A stretch of DNA of 8,075 nt from Alphaproteobacteria bacterium (GCA_003693905.1 RFLL01000261.1:1-8075), one strand, 5' to 3'; positions 1-6,816 are shown, numbered from the stretch's first letter. The notes: generated by a model from the letters alone, not told the origin. Program-made: numbers and translations.

Positions 1-243
1 GTGCAGGGAGTATGGTTTCGCGCCTGGACGGTGGAACAGGCCCGCGCCCGCGGCCTCGACGGCTGGGTCCGCAATCGTCGCGACGGCACGGTGGAGGCCG
101 TGTTCGCAGGGCCGGACGAGGCGGTGGATGCGATGATCGCCGCCTGCTGGCAGGGGCCGCCGGCGGCGCAGGTGCGCGACGTTGCGGTTTTTGACGAACC
201 CGACCCGGTACCCGAAGGCTTCGTGCAACGACCGACGGAATAG
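1..243 (+). CDS. acyP: Acylphosphatase, 5' end outside the window
   Basis: Small enzyme that hydrolyses the carboxyl-phosphate bond of acyl phosphates in the cytoplasm. The first visible residues VQGVWFR are the family's phosphate-binding signature (G-x-V-Q-G-V-x-F-R), and WVRNRRDG follows at residues 22-29. The catalytic Arg (visible residue 7) and Asn (visible residue 25) are 18 residues apart, as in the classical enzyme (Arg23/Asn41 of muscle acylphosphatase). The 80 visible codons plus about 10-16 missing ones give the usual 90-100 residues. The GTG at base 1 lies inside the signature, so it is not the true start and the gene begins upstream of the window. The stop is TAG at 241-243. No convincing T-tailed terminator follows. 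No functional link to the next gene is visible. Confidence 0.93.
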   Translation: MQGVWFRAWTVEQARARGLDGWVRNRRDGTVEAVFAGPDEAVDAMIAACWQGPPAAQVRDVAVFDEPDPVPEGFVQRPTE

Positions 244-327
244 CCCGCCGGACCGCGGGGTATCATCGGCGCAGGGGCGCCGCGGCGGTTCACGCCGAAA
301 GGGCGGCGGGAAGCCGCAGTCGGTCCG

Positions 328-358
328 TTCATTATTTCGATTATTCCAGAAATATAGT
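328..358 (+). promoter_or_regulatory. Promoter and operator of the ArsR-family gene
   Basis: An imperfect inverted repeat CGATTATTCCAGAAATATAG lies at 338-357. It matches 16 of 20 bases of the perfect palindrome found before the permease (797-816). TATAGT at 353-358 is a 5/6 match to a sigma-70 -10 box and overlaps the right half of the repeat; a weak -35 (TTCATT, 328-333) is 19 bp upstream. A repressor bound here would cover the -10 box, as expected for ArsR autoregulation. A second possible reading, TTGACT at 358-363 as a -35 box with TAGGGT at 382-387, would give an almost leaderless transcript and is less likely. The site assignment is read from sequence; binding by the adjacent ArsR protein is inferred. 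Confidence 0.6.
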
Positions 359-394
359 TGACTAAGGCGCCCGTCCGCGGGTAGGGTGCCCGAC

Positions 395-760
395 ATGGAT
401 ATTCGAGACGCCGCCCGATGCATGGAGAAGCTGGGCAATCCGACCAGGTTGGAGGTTTTCCACCTACTCGTGCGGGCTGGGGAGGACGGCTTGGCGGTCG
501 GGGATATCCAGCGCCATCTGGGCATTCCGGCTTCGACGCTGTCGCATCATCTGGCCCATCTGGTCGCCGCCGATCTGGTGCAGCAGGTGCGCGAGGGCCG
601 GGTGCTGCGCTGCCGCCCGAACTTTGCCCGGATGAACGCGGTGCTGGCGTTTCTGACCGAGGAATGCTGCGTCGGTGTCGGTGCGACGGCAGATCAAGGC
701 GATGGACCGACGCGGGGAAAAGGGGCGGTCGAGGAACAAGTCGCGGGAAAAAGGGTGTAA
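395..760 (+). CDS. ArsR-family metal(loid)-responsive repressor
   Basis: A 121-residue winged-helix DNA-binding protein, expected to repress until an inducer binds. Residues 10-20 (MEKLGNPTRLE) and the helix-turn-helix at about 36-60 (GDIQRHLGIPASTLSHHLAH) are typical of the family, followed by the wing at about 62-75 (LVQQVREGRVLRCRP). The usual ELCVCDL arsenite site of E. coli ArsR is absent (here GLAVGDI). Instead a vicinal Cys91-Cys92 pair (TEECC) sits in the last helix, like the C-terminal As(III) site known from the Acidithiobacillus ferrooxidans ArsR type; Cys73 or Cys9 could be a third ligand. The polar tail after residue 96 has no recognisable domain. ATG 395 is chosen because AGGG (383-386) lies 8 bp upstream; GTG 386 is an alternative start. 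It precedes a permease and has an operator-like repeat before it and another after it. Inducer identity is not provable from sequence. Confidence 0.88.
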   Translation: MDIRDAARCMEKLGNPTRLEVFHLLVRAGEDGLAVGDIQRHLGIPASTLSHHLAHLVAADLVQQVREGRVLRCRPNFARMNAVLAFLTEECCVGVGATADQGDGPTRGKGAVEEQVAGKRV

Positions 761-796
761 GGGGCGGGGGAAACGGATCTTTTTGCCTTCATAGTT

Positions 797-816
797 CGAT
801 ATTTCCGGAAATATCG
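797..816. promoter_or_regulatory. Perfect 20-bp palindromic operator before small ORF and permease
   Basis: CGATATTTCCGGAAATATCG is a perfect palindrome and a close relative of the site at 338-357. Both sites are preceded at 9-10 bp by TTCAT and followed by a -10-like hexamer at the same position (TATCGT at 812-817 here, TATAGT there), so the whole promoter-operator cassette looks duplicated. The likely ligand is the ArsR-family protein encoded just upstream, which would tie expression of the repressor and the permease together. It implies a separate promoter for the permease in the 186-bp gap. Confidence 0.65.
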
Positions 817-852
817 TTATTTGAGCCGGAACGGAGGCGAAGGAAACCGGGC

Positions 853-933
853 ATGAGCTGCATGATGCGGGCGGTATCGGCCATCGGCCTCGAATGCGCG
901 CCGCCGGGCAAGTTTGAATATGCCAAGCCATGA
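853..933 (+). CDS. Small 26-residue Cys-containing ORF, possible leader peptide
   Basis: A short ORF starting MSCMMRAVSAIGLECAPP, too small for ordinary gene calling. It has an unusually good ribosome binding region: GGAGG at 833-837 and AAGGAA at 840-845, 7 bp before ATG 853. No other start codon is placed to use that site. Twenty of 26 codons end in G or C, in line with real genes here. Its TGA stop (931-933) touches the AAAGGA ribosome binding site (933-938) of the permease, a layout that allows translational coupling. It lies directly downstream of the palindromic operator. The two cysteines (residues 3 and 14) could matter in a metalloid-responsive context, but no family is recognised. 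It could be a small protein, a leader peptide setting permease translation, or a chance ORF. The function is unknown. Confidence 0.45.
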   Translation: MSCMMRAVSAIGLECAPPGKFEYAKP

Positions 934-946
934 AAGGACCATCCGC

Positions 947-1993
947 ATGACCGAGTTGCTGATGACGGCCCTCGGCCGACCGTTGATCGCCGTACGCCGG
1001 ATCGACCGCGTCTGGTTGGCGTTGGCGCTGTTGTTCGCGGGTCTTTTCCTGGTCATGCCGGCGCAGGGCCGGGCGAGCGTGGTATTCACGCTCGACTCGT
1101 TCATCCGCATTTTGCCGTTCCTGGCCATTTCCGTGATTCTGGCCGCATGGTTGCATGCCGCCGGCGCGGACCGGTTGATCGCCACGGTGGTCGGGCGCGC
1201 ACCCGCCGTGGCCATCGTGCTGGCCGCGGCCGCGGGGGCGTTCTCTCCGTTCTGTTCCTGCGGCGTGGTGCCGCTGATCGCGGCCCTGCTCGCCGCTGGC
1301 GTGCCGTTGCCGGTGGTCATGGCGTTTTGGGTCTCTTCGCCGATCATGGACCCGGAGATGTTCGTCCTCATGTGGGTCGGGGTCGGGCTTGAGCTGACCC
1401 TGGCCAAGACGGCGGCGGCCTTCGGCCTGGGTCTGTTCGGCGGCTTCGCCACCCTGATCGTCATGGGCACGGGGGCCTTCGCGCGGCCGCTGCGCGCGGC
1501 GATCGGTTGTGGCGGATGCGCGGCCAAGGTCGAGGTGGGGGCGACGGCACCGCTGCACTGGGCCGTGTGGCGCGATCCGGCGCAGCGCCGGGCGTTTGCT
1601 CGCGAAGCGCGCACGGCGGCGCTGTTCCTGGCCAAGTGGCTGCTGCTCGCCTTTGCGATCGAAAGCCTGATGGTGGCCTGGGTGCCGGCGGAGGAAATCG
1701 CCCGTCATCTCGGCGCCGACACGCCGTGGGCGCTGCCGCTGGCGGTGGCCGTGGGGGTGCCGACCTATCTCAACGGCTATGCCGCGATCCCGCTGATCGG
1801 CGAGCTGCTCGACATGGGCATGGCACCGGGGGCTGCGCTCGCCTTTCTGGTCGCCGGCGGCATCACCAGTCTGCCTGCCGCGATGGCGGTGTTCGCGCTG
1901 GTCCGCTGGCCGGTGTTTCTGTGGTATCTGGGGTTGGCCCTGGCCGGGTCGCTGGGGGTCGGAGCCGCCTATCAGGGCTGGCTGGGGCTGTAG
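947..1993 (+). CDS. ArsP/COG0701-family membrane permease
   Basis: A 348-residue inner-membrane protein of the permease family Pfam ArsP_1 (formerly DUF318, COG0701), whose known members export organoarsenicals or have unassigned substrates. Hydrophobic stretches at about 22-38, 53-72, 86-120, 122-148, 155-175, 225-247, 262-285, 295-320 and 322-345 suggest 8-10 membrane helices. Family hallmarks are [11 protein letters not shown] (100-110, Cys103 and Cys105), [11 protein letters not shown] (127-137), [14 protein letters not shown] (270-283) and [10 protein letters not shown] (304-313), the last two mirroring the first half as in an internal repeat. A CGGC motif (188-191) lies in the central cytoplasmic-type loop. 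ATG 947 is chosen because AAAGGA lies 8 bp upstream; ATG 920 and TTG 914 are poorer. The ArsR gene and palindromic operators upstream suggest metalloid-inducible efflux. The substrate cannot be read from sequence. Confidence 0.87.
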   Translation: MTELLMTALGRPLIAVRRIDRVWLALALLFAGLFLVMPAQGRASVVFTLDSFIRILPFLAISVILAAWLHAAGADRLIATVVGRAPAVAIVLAAAAGAFSPFCSCGVVPLIAALLAAGVPLPVVMAFWVSSPIMDPEMFVLMWVGVGLELTLAKTAAAFGLGLFGGFATLIVMGTGAFARPLRAAIGCGGCAAKVEVGATAPLHWAVWRDPAQRRAFAREARTAALFLAKWLLLAFAIESLMVAWVPAEEIARHLGADTPWALPLAVAVGVPTYLNGYAAIPLIGELLDMGMAPGAALAFLVAGGITSLPAAMAVFALVRWPVFLWYLGLALAGSLGVGAAYQGWLGL

Positions 1994-2655
1994 GCGCCGA
2001 AGACCTCTACAAAGGCCGTGCGCAGGGCCGCATCGACCTCGGCCATGGTCACGGCGCGGCCGAGATCGGCGAGCGAAGTCACGCCGTGATCGCGAATGCC
2101 GCACGGCACGATACCGGCGAAGTGCGACAGATCGGGGGCGACGTTCAGCGCTACGCCGTGATAGCTCACCCACCGTCGCACCCGCACGCCGATGGCCGCG
2201 ATCTTGTCTTCGCGCCCGCCGCCGCGTGCGACCCAGATGCCGACGCGCCCGGCACGCCGTTCGCCGACGACGTCGAAGCGTGCCAGGGTGCGGATCAGCC
2301 ACTCCTCCAGTTGCCACACGAAACGGCGCACGTCGCCGCCGCGCCGGCGCAGGTCAAGCATCACGTAACCCACCCGCTGCCCCGGTCCGTGATAGGTGAA
2401 CTGCCCGCCGCGCCCGGTGCGGAAGACGGGAAAGCGCGCATCGAGCAGGTCGTCATCGCGCGCGCTGGTGCCGGCGGTATAAAGTGGGGGATGTTCGAGC
2501 AGCCACACCAGTTCACCCGCACGCCCGGCGCGAATCGCGGCCACGCGCGATTCCATCACGGCAACCGCTTGCGGATAGGCGACCGGCGCCGCGTCGATAC
2601 GCCATTCGATGGCCGACGATGCAAGGCCGGGGGCGTGAAGGGCGTTCGAGGTCAT
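1972..2655 (-). CDS. lipB: Octanoyl-[acyl-carrier-protein]:protein octanoyltransferase
   Basis: Cytoplasmic enzyme that moves the octanoyl group from acyl carrier protein to lipoyl domains of 2-oxoacid dehydrogenases and the glycine cleavage H protein, the first step of endogenous lipoate synthesis. The 227-residue length is normal. The signature [12 protein letters not shown] is at 82-93. The catalytic Cys185 ([15 protein letters not shown]) and Lys151 ([11 protein letters not shown]) are both present, as is [14 protein letters not shown] (51-64). ATG at 2655 is taken as start because homology begins shortly after it ([15 protein letters not shown] at 16-30) and 227 residues fits the family; no Shine-Dalgarno sequence is visible there. 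The frame stays open to 2742 but that extension looks non-coding. The 3' end overlaps the convergent permease by 22 bp, and the 5' end faces maeB across a 259-bp gap holding a candidate RNA. Confidence 0.95.
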   Translation of the reverse strand: MTSNALHAPGLASSAIEWRIDAAPVAYPQAVAVMESRVAAIRAGRAGELVWLLEHPPLYTAGTSARDDDLLDARFPVFRTGRGGQFTYHGPGQRVGYVMLDLRRRGGDVRRFVWQLEEWLIRTLARFDVVGERRAGRVGIWVARGGGREDKIAAIGVRVRRWVSYHGVALNVAPDLSHFAGIVPCGIRDHGVTSLADLGRAVTMAEVDAALRTAFVEVFGAYSPSQP

Positions 2656-2691
2656 GAGCCGGTACAACGAGCCGGGGAAAAGCGTGGCATC

Positions 2692-2720
2692 TTGCGAATG
2701 TCGGAGCGCTCTGGTAATCC
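2692..2720 (+). promoter_or_regulatory. Candidate promoter for the lipB-maeB intergenic RNA
   Basis: TTGCGA (2692-2697, 4/6 to the -35 consensus) and TAATCC (2715-2720, preceded by TGG like an extended -10) are separated by 17 bp. The predicted start point, about 2726-2729, falls just before the 9-bp closing stem of the structured segment (2730). The hexamers are weak on their own; the spacing and fit to the RNA end are the main support. Confidence 0.35.
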
Positions 2721-2726
2721 CAGCGC

Positions 2727-2894
2727 GACGGTTGGGGAACAATAAGACAAGCTACGGGCTGGTACCAGCAGATGCGGTCGTAACGTCATCGAACAGGGAA
2801 CCGCGCCGACAGCTCTTCCCGTGTTCCACGGTCTGCGGCGCCGGCAGGCGTCCCCAACCCGACTCGGGCCCGCCGAACATCGCGGCGGGCTTTT
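2727..2894 (+). ncRNA. Candidate structured RNA or maeB leader with terminator
   Basis: The gap between divergent lipB and maeB contains nested complementary segments: GGTTGGGGA (2730-2738) with TCCCCAACC (2851-2859); GCTGG (2758-2762) with CCGGC (2841-2845); GCAGA (2768-2772) with TCTGC (2832-2836); GCGGT (2774-2778) with ACCGC (2800-2804); and the small hairpin CCGTG-TTC-CACGG (2819-2831). All can form together in one rod-like fold with a 19-nt/5-nt internal loop next to the closing stem. A GC hairpin with TTTT follows (2868-2894). Total length about 165 nt and the closing stem, large internal loop and apical part resemble 6S RNA in size and layout, but no conserved 6S sequence is recognised with certainty. 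The alternative is a cis-acting attenuator of maeB. The pairings are read by eye, with no energy calculation. Confidence 0.5.
2868..2894 (+). terminator. Intrinsic terminator-like hairpin 20 bp before maeB
   Basis: GCCCGCCG (2868-2875) pairs perfectly with CGGCGGGC (2883-2890) around a 7-nt loop AACATCG, followed at once by TTTT (2891-2894). It points in the + direction, yet no + strand protein gene lies upstream, because lipB is on the opposite strand. It therefore ends either an intergenic RNA or a maeB leader transcript. CGGCAGGC (2842-2849) can pair with the left arm (7 of 8 positions), giving a possible competing antiterminator. Confidence 0.7.
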
Positions 2895-2914
2895 GCAGCA
2901 TAGGGGGAACGCAG

Positions 2915-5227
2915 ATGGGCCACGACCTGCACCAGGCGGCGCTTGCCTACCACCGGCTGCCAAGGCCGGGAAAGCTCGAGATTACGGCCACCAAGCCGCT
3001 GGCCAACCAGCGCGATCTGGCGCTTGCGTATTCGCCGGGCGTGGCGGCGGCGTGCCAGGCCATCGTCGACGATCCGACGCAGGCCTCGAGCCTGACCGCG
3101 CGCGCCAATCTGGTCGCCGTCGTGACCAACGGCACCGCCGTTCTGGGGCTGGGCGCAATCGGACCGCTGGCCGCCAAGCCGGTCATGGAAGGCAAGGCGG
3201 TGCTGTTCAAGAAGTTCGCCGGCATCGACGTTTTCGATATCGAGCTCGACGAACGCGACCCGAACAGGCTGATCGACATCATCGCCGCCCTGGAGCCGAC
3301 CTTCGGCGGCATCAATCTGGAAGACATCAAGGCCCCGGAATGCTTCGAGATCGAGCGCACCCTGCGCGCGCGCATGAAGATTCCGGTGTTCCACGACGAT
3401 CAGCACGGCACGGCGATCATCGTCGCTGCGGCGATCTACAACGGCCTGCGTCTGGTCGGCAAGGATCTCGCCAAGGTCAAGCTCGTCACCTCCGGTGCCG
3501 GGGCGGCGGCTCTGGCCTGTCTCGATCTGCTCGTGGCCATGGGCCTGAAGTCGGAAAATATCTGGGTGACGGACATCGTCGGAGTCGTCTACCAGGGGCG
3601 CAGCGAGCAGATGGACCCGTGGAAGGCGCGCTATGCCCAGGCGAGCGAGGCCCGCACCCTGGCCGACGTCATCGACGGGGCCGACATCTTTCTCGGCCTG
3701 TCGGCGCCCGGGGTTCTCAAGCCGGACATGGTCCGGCGCATGGCCGACAGCCCGCTGATTCTGGCGCTCGCCAATCCGGTGCCCGAAATCATGCCTGAAG
3801 AGGCCCGCGCCGCGCGCGCCGATGCGATCATCGCCACCGGCCGCTCCGACTATCCCAACCAGGTCAACAACGTGCTCTGCTTCCCGTTCATTTTCCGCGG
3901 GGCCCTGGACGTCGGCGCGACCGAGATCAACGAGGCGATGAAACTGGCCACGGTGCGGGCGCTGGCCGATCTGGCCATGGCCGAATCGTCGGACGTGGTG
4001 GCCAAGGCCTATGGCGAGGAGGGCCACGGCTTTGGCCCTGATTACCTGATCCCGCGGCCGTTCGATCCGCGGCTGATGCTGGAGATCGCGCCGGCGGTGG
4101 CCAAGGCGGCGATGGACAGCGGTGTCGCGACCCGGCCGATCGAGGATTTCGATGCCTATCGGCAGACGCTCAGCCAGTTCGTCTTCCGCTCGGGCCTGAT
4201 CATGAAGCCCATTTTCGAGCGCGCCCGGCGCGACCCCAAACGGGTGATCTATGCCGAAGGCGAAGACGAACGCGTGCTGCGGGCCATCCAGGCGGTTCTC
4301 GACGAAGGGCTGGCACAGCCGATCGCCATCGGGCGGCCCGAAGTGATCGCGGCGCGGATCGAACGCCTCGGCCTGCACATCCGCCCCGACGACGATTTCG
4401 AGGTCATCAATCCGCACAGCGACCCGCGCTATCCGAAATACTGGCAGGCCTATCATCGGCTGATGGAACGCAAGGGCGTCTCGCCCGACCGGGCGCGCAC
4501 GGTGGTGCGCACCAAGAACACGGTGATCGCGGCATTGGCGGTGCATCTGGGCGATGCGGACGCCATGATCTGCGGCGTCGAAGGGCAGTATCACCGCCAT
4601 CTGGCGCACGTGCGCGGGGTCATCGGGGTGGCCGAAGGCGTGCACGATCTGGCGGCGCTCAGCCTGCTGATCCTGTCGCGCGGGACTTATTTCATGGCCG
4701 ATACCTACGTCACGCCCGACCCCAGTGCCGAAGAGATCGCACAGACGACGGTGCTGGCGGCCTTGCACATGCGCCGGTTCGGGATCGAACCCAAGATCGC
4801 GCTTCTGTCGCATTCCAGTTTCGGCAGTGCCGATACGCCGAGCGCCCGCAAGATGCGCGAGGCTCTGCGCCTTCTGCATGCGCATCACCCCGACCTCGAG
4901 GTCGAAGGTGAAATGCATGCCGATGCGGCGCTGGTCGAAGAAATCCGCCAGCGCGTGTTCCCGAACTCGCGTCTGAAAGGGCCGGCGAACCTGCTGATCC
5001 TGCCCAATCTCGACGCCGCCAACATTTCGTTCAACCTGGTCAAGGCCCTGGGCGAGGGCCTTCCGGTCGGGCCGATTCTGATCGGCACCGCCGCCCCGGC
5101 CCATATCCTGACTCCGTCGGTGACGGCACGCGGCGTCCTCAACATGTCGGCGATTGCGGTGGTCGATGCGCAGAACCGGGCCGCCGGCGCGGATCGGGAT
5201 CAGGCCGGAATCGCACGACAGTCCTAG
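2915..5227 (+). CDS. maeB: Malic enzyme with C-terminal phosphotransacetylase-like domain
   Basis: A 770-residue MaeB-type enzyme for oxidative decarboxylation of malate to pyruvate and CO2 with reduction of NAD(P)+, linking the TCA cycle to pyruvate and often supplying NADPH. The malic domain (about 1-165) has the catalytic Tyr39 in AYSPGVA, Lys94 in [11 protein letters not shown] and the metal-binding Glu136, Asp137 ([14 protein letters not shown]) and Asp161/Asp162 (FHDDQHGTA). The nucleotide-binding domain (about 165-420) has [13 protein letters not shown] at 194-206. Residues about 430-765 form the phosphotransacetylase-like domain of this class, believed regulatory rather than catalytic. 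The length fits the 750-770 residue class. ATG 2915 is preceded by AGGGGGA (2902-2908) with normal spacing; the frame stays open upstream but overlaps non-coding structure. NAD versus NADP preference is undecided. mgtE follows after 20 bp, so they are probably co-transcribed; a terminator-like hairpin sits in the leader. Confidence 0.95.
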   Translation: MGHDLHQAALAYHRLPRPGKLEITATKPLANQRDLALAYSPGVAAACQAIVDDPTQASSLTARANLVAVVTNGTAVLGLGAIGPLAAKPVMEGKAVLFKKFAGIDVFDIELDERDPNRLIDIIAALEPTFGGINLEDIKAPECFEIERTLRARMKIPVFHDDQHGTAIIVAAAIYNGLRLVGKDLAKVKLVTSGAGAAALACLDLLVAMGLKSENIWVTDIVGVVYQGRSEQMDPWKARYAQASEARTLADVIDGADIFLGLSAPGVLKPDMVRRMADSPLILALANPVPEIMPEEARAARADAIIATGRSDYPNQVNNVLCFPFIFRGALDVGATEINEAMKLATVRALADLAMAESSDVVAKAYGEEGHGFGPDYLIPRPFDPRLMLEIAPAVAKAAMDSGVATRPIEDFDAYRQTLSQFVFRSGLIMKPIFERARRDPKRVIYAEGEDERVLRAIQAVLDEGLAQPIAIGRPEVIAARIERLGLHIRPDDDFEVINPHSDPRYPKYWQAYHRLMERKGVSPDRARTVVRTKNTVIAALAVHLGDADAMICGVEGQYHRHLAHVRGVIGVAEGVHDLAALSLLILSRGTYFMADTYVTPDPSAEEIAQTTVLAALHMRRFGIEPKIALLSHSSFGSADTPSARKMREALRLLHAHHPDLEVEGEMHADAALVEEIRQRVFPNSRLKGPANLLILPNLDAANISFNLVKALGEGLPVGPILIGTAAPAHILTPSVTARGVLNMSAIAVVDAQNRAAGADRDQAGIARQS

Positions 5228-5247
5228 ATTCGGATCAGAGAAGCGCC

Positions 5248-6648
5248 ATGCCGGAAACGCCGCACGGAGCCAACGCCGCCACCTCCCGGCCGCCCGAGGG
5301 GGAGGAGTCGTTCGGCGTTTCCATGGATCTGGTCGATGCGGTCGCCAGCGCAATCGAAGACGGCCGCCACGCCGATGTCGAAGTCCAGGTCGCCTCCCTT
5401 CACGCCGCCGATATCGCCGATCTGCTGGAAAGCCTGAGCGACGAGAACCGTCTTGCGCTGGTCGACATCCTCGGATCGCGGTTCGATGCCGAAATTCTGA
5501 CCCACCTCGCCGCACCGGTGCGCGAGGACGTGATCGACCACCTGGGGCCGGAGCGTCTGGCGCATCTGCTGTCCGAACTGGACAGCGACGACGCGGTCGA
5601 GGTGTTCGAGGATCTGGACGAGGAGTTCCAGCACCGCATCCTGACGGCTCTGCCGCAGGCTTACCGCCAGATCCTGCAACAGAGCCTGACCTATCCGGAG
5701 GATTCGGCCGGGCGCCTGATGCAGCGCGAGGTCGTCGTCGTGCCGTCGGCATGGACGATCGGCGAAACGATCGACTACATGCGTGCAGCCGAGGACCTGC
5801 CCGACGATTTCTACGACCTTTACGTCGTCAACCCGAAGCATCGTCCGATCGGGAAAATCCCGCTCAGCCGGGCCCTGCGCACCCGCCGTCCGGTGCGCCT
5901 GACGGAAATCATGGAGACCGACATCAAGGCCATTCCCCTGACCATGGATCAGGAGGAAGTGGCCCACATGTTCCGGCAGTACGGGCTGGTCTCGGCGCCG
6001 GTGGTCGACGAGGCGGGCCGCCTGGTCGGTGTCATCACGGTCGACGATATCGTCCATATCATCGAAGAAGAGGCCGAAGAAGACGCCCTCAAACTGTCCG
6101 GCGTCAGCGAGGGCGATCTCTACAGCGCCACCCTGGATACGACCAGGGCGCGGTTTCCCTGGCTGCTGGTCAACCTGGTCACGGCGATCGTCGCCTCGCT
6201 GGTGATCGGCCTGTTCGAAGCGACGATACAGCAGGTCGTCGCCCTGGCCGTGCTGATGCCGATCGTCGCCTCGATGGGCGGCAATGCCGGCACGCAGACG
6301 CTGGCGGTTGCGGTTCGGGCCCTGGCGACCCGGGACCTGACCCCGGCCACGGCGTTGCGCTTCATCGGCAAGGAGGTTCTGGTCGGGGCCGCCAATGGTA
6401 TCCTGTTTGCCGTGCTGACCGGCCTCGTTGCGGCGTTGTGGTTCGACAATCCGTTGATCGGTGCGATCATCGGGGCGGCCATGATCTTCAACATGATCGT
6501 CGCCGGTCTGTGCGGCACGCTGATTCCGATCACGCTGGAACGCCTGGGCATCGATCCGGCGATCGCCTCCAGCGTGTTTCTGACCACGGTGACCGACGTG
6601 GTCGGGTTTTTCACCTTCCTTGGCTTGGCCTCGCTCGTTCTGCTGTAG
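5248..6648 (+). CDS. mgtE: Magnesium transporter MgtE
   Basis: A 466-residue Mg2+-gated Mg2+ channel of the inner membrane. The order is the family standard: an acidic N-terminal helical domain (about 35-150), two CBS domains (about 151-215 and 216-275), a connecting plug helix (about 276-302), and a C-terminal membrane domain with five helices (about 304-466). The pore motif PIVASMGGNAGTQ lies at 338-350, and the conserved Asp that coordinates the permeating ion is Asp450 in TTVTDVVGFF. Acidic residues of the N and CBS domains (for example LDSDDAVEVFEDLDEE, 111-126) fit the Mg2+-sensing surface that closes the channel. The AGAGAAG stretch (5237-5243) is a weak, closely spaced ribosome binding site. 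It lies 20 bp after maeB, whose enzyme needs Mg2+ or Mn2+; co-transcription is likely. No M-box was recognised. Confidence 0.95.
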   Translation: MPETPHGANAATSRPPEGEESFGVSMDLVDAVASAIEDGRHADVEVQVASLHAADIADLLESLSDENRLALVDILGSRFDAEILTHLAAPVREDVIDHLGPERLAHLLSELDSDDAVEVFEDLDEEFQHRILTALPQAYRQILQQSLTYPEDSAGRLMQREVVVVPSAWTIGETIDYMRAAEDLPDDFYDLYVVNPKHRPIGKIPLSRALRTRRPVRLTEIMETDIKAIPLTMDQEEVAHMFRQYGLVSAPVVDEAGRLVGVITVDDIVHIIEEEAEEDALKLSGVSEGDLYSATLDTTRARFPWLLVNLVTAIVASLVIGLFEATIQQVVALAVLMPIVASMGGNAGTQTLAVAVRALATRDLTPATALRFIGKEVLVGAANGILFAVLTGLVAALWFDNPLIGAIIGAAMIFNMIVAGLCGTLIPITLERLGIDPAIASSVFLTTVTDVVGFFTFLGLASLVLL

Positions 6649-6671
6649 GCCGCTTTCGTTCCCGCGGCGCC

Positions 6672-6694
6672 CGCGTCGCGCGCGCGGAATTTGC
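6672..6694 (+). repeat. Intergenic GC-rich repeat, copy 1
   Basis: First of three related 23-bp units between mgtE and the MerR gene. Its last 15 bases, GCGCGCGGAATTTGC (6680-6694), recur exactly at 6741-6755. The copies lie 61 and 39 bp apart (start to start). It is not part of any visible gene. Confidence 0.6.
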
Positions 6695-6732
6695 CCTTCC
6701 GAAAAGGTCAGTGCGACCGCTTCCGGAGCGTT

Positions 6733-6755
6733 CGCGCCATGCGCGCGGAATTTGC
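6733..6755 (+). repeat. Intergenic GC-rich repeat, copy 2
   Basis: CGCGCCAT followed by GCGCGCGGAATTTGC. The last 15 bases are identical to copy 1; the first 8 bases agree with copy 3 at 7 of 8 positions, so this copy bridges the other two. Confidence 0.6.
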
Positions 6756-6771
6756 TCCCGGCCGGGGTGCC

Positions 6772-6794
6772 CGCGCCACGCGCGCCGTATAGGA
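6772..6794 (+). repeat. Intergenic GC-rich repeat, degenerate copy 3
   Basis: CGCGCCACGCGCGCCGTATA and the next three bases match copy 2 at 17 of 23 positions. The GGAATTTGC end has decayed. In a GC-rich gap part of this similarity could be chance. Confidence 0.35.
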
Positions 6795-6816
6795 AGCGGC
6801 ACCGGTCCGAAACGGG

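Noticed and set aside
244..327. Complementary CCCGCCG (244-250) and CGGCGGG (304-310) as an acyP terminator
   Set aside because: The loop would exceed 50 nt and no T-run follows, so this is likely chance in GC-rich sequence.
914..946. Longer permease start at TTG 914 or ATG 920
   Set aside because: ATG 947 has AAAGGA at good spacing and begins just before the first membrane helix; the upstream starts lack a placed ribosome binding site and overlap the small ORF.
464..2317. A 617-codon minus-strand open frame across arsR and the permease
   Set aside because: The translation is Arg/Gln/His-rich without family features and overlaps well-supported genes on both strands.
2656..2742. 29-residue N-terminal extension of LipB
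   Set aside because: The extension has no family similarity, would overlap the promoter and RNA candidate, and makes the protein longer than usual.
2758..2769. 12-bp palindrome GCTGGTACCAGC as a protein operator
   Set aside because: It sits inside the candidate RNA, where its left arm has another pairing partner, and no second copy or cognate regulator is seen in the window.
2654..2914. N-terminal extension of MaeB to 2654
   Set aside because: ATG 2915 has a strong AGGGGGA site and gives the normal family length; the upstream frame lies over the hairpin and overlaps the lipB start.
2786..5752. A 988-codon open frame on the minus strand opposite maeB and mgtE
   Set aside because: It is an antisense shadow produced by high GC. 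Its translation is low-complexity and Arg/Gly/His-rich with no domain, while the opposite strand encodes clear MaeB and MgtE.
6757..6766. CCCGGCCGGG as a terminator after mgtE
   Set aside because: It is a short dyad without room for a loop and without a T-run, more than 100 bp after the stop codon.
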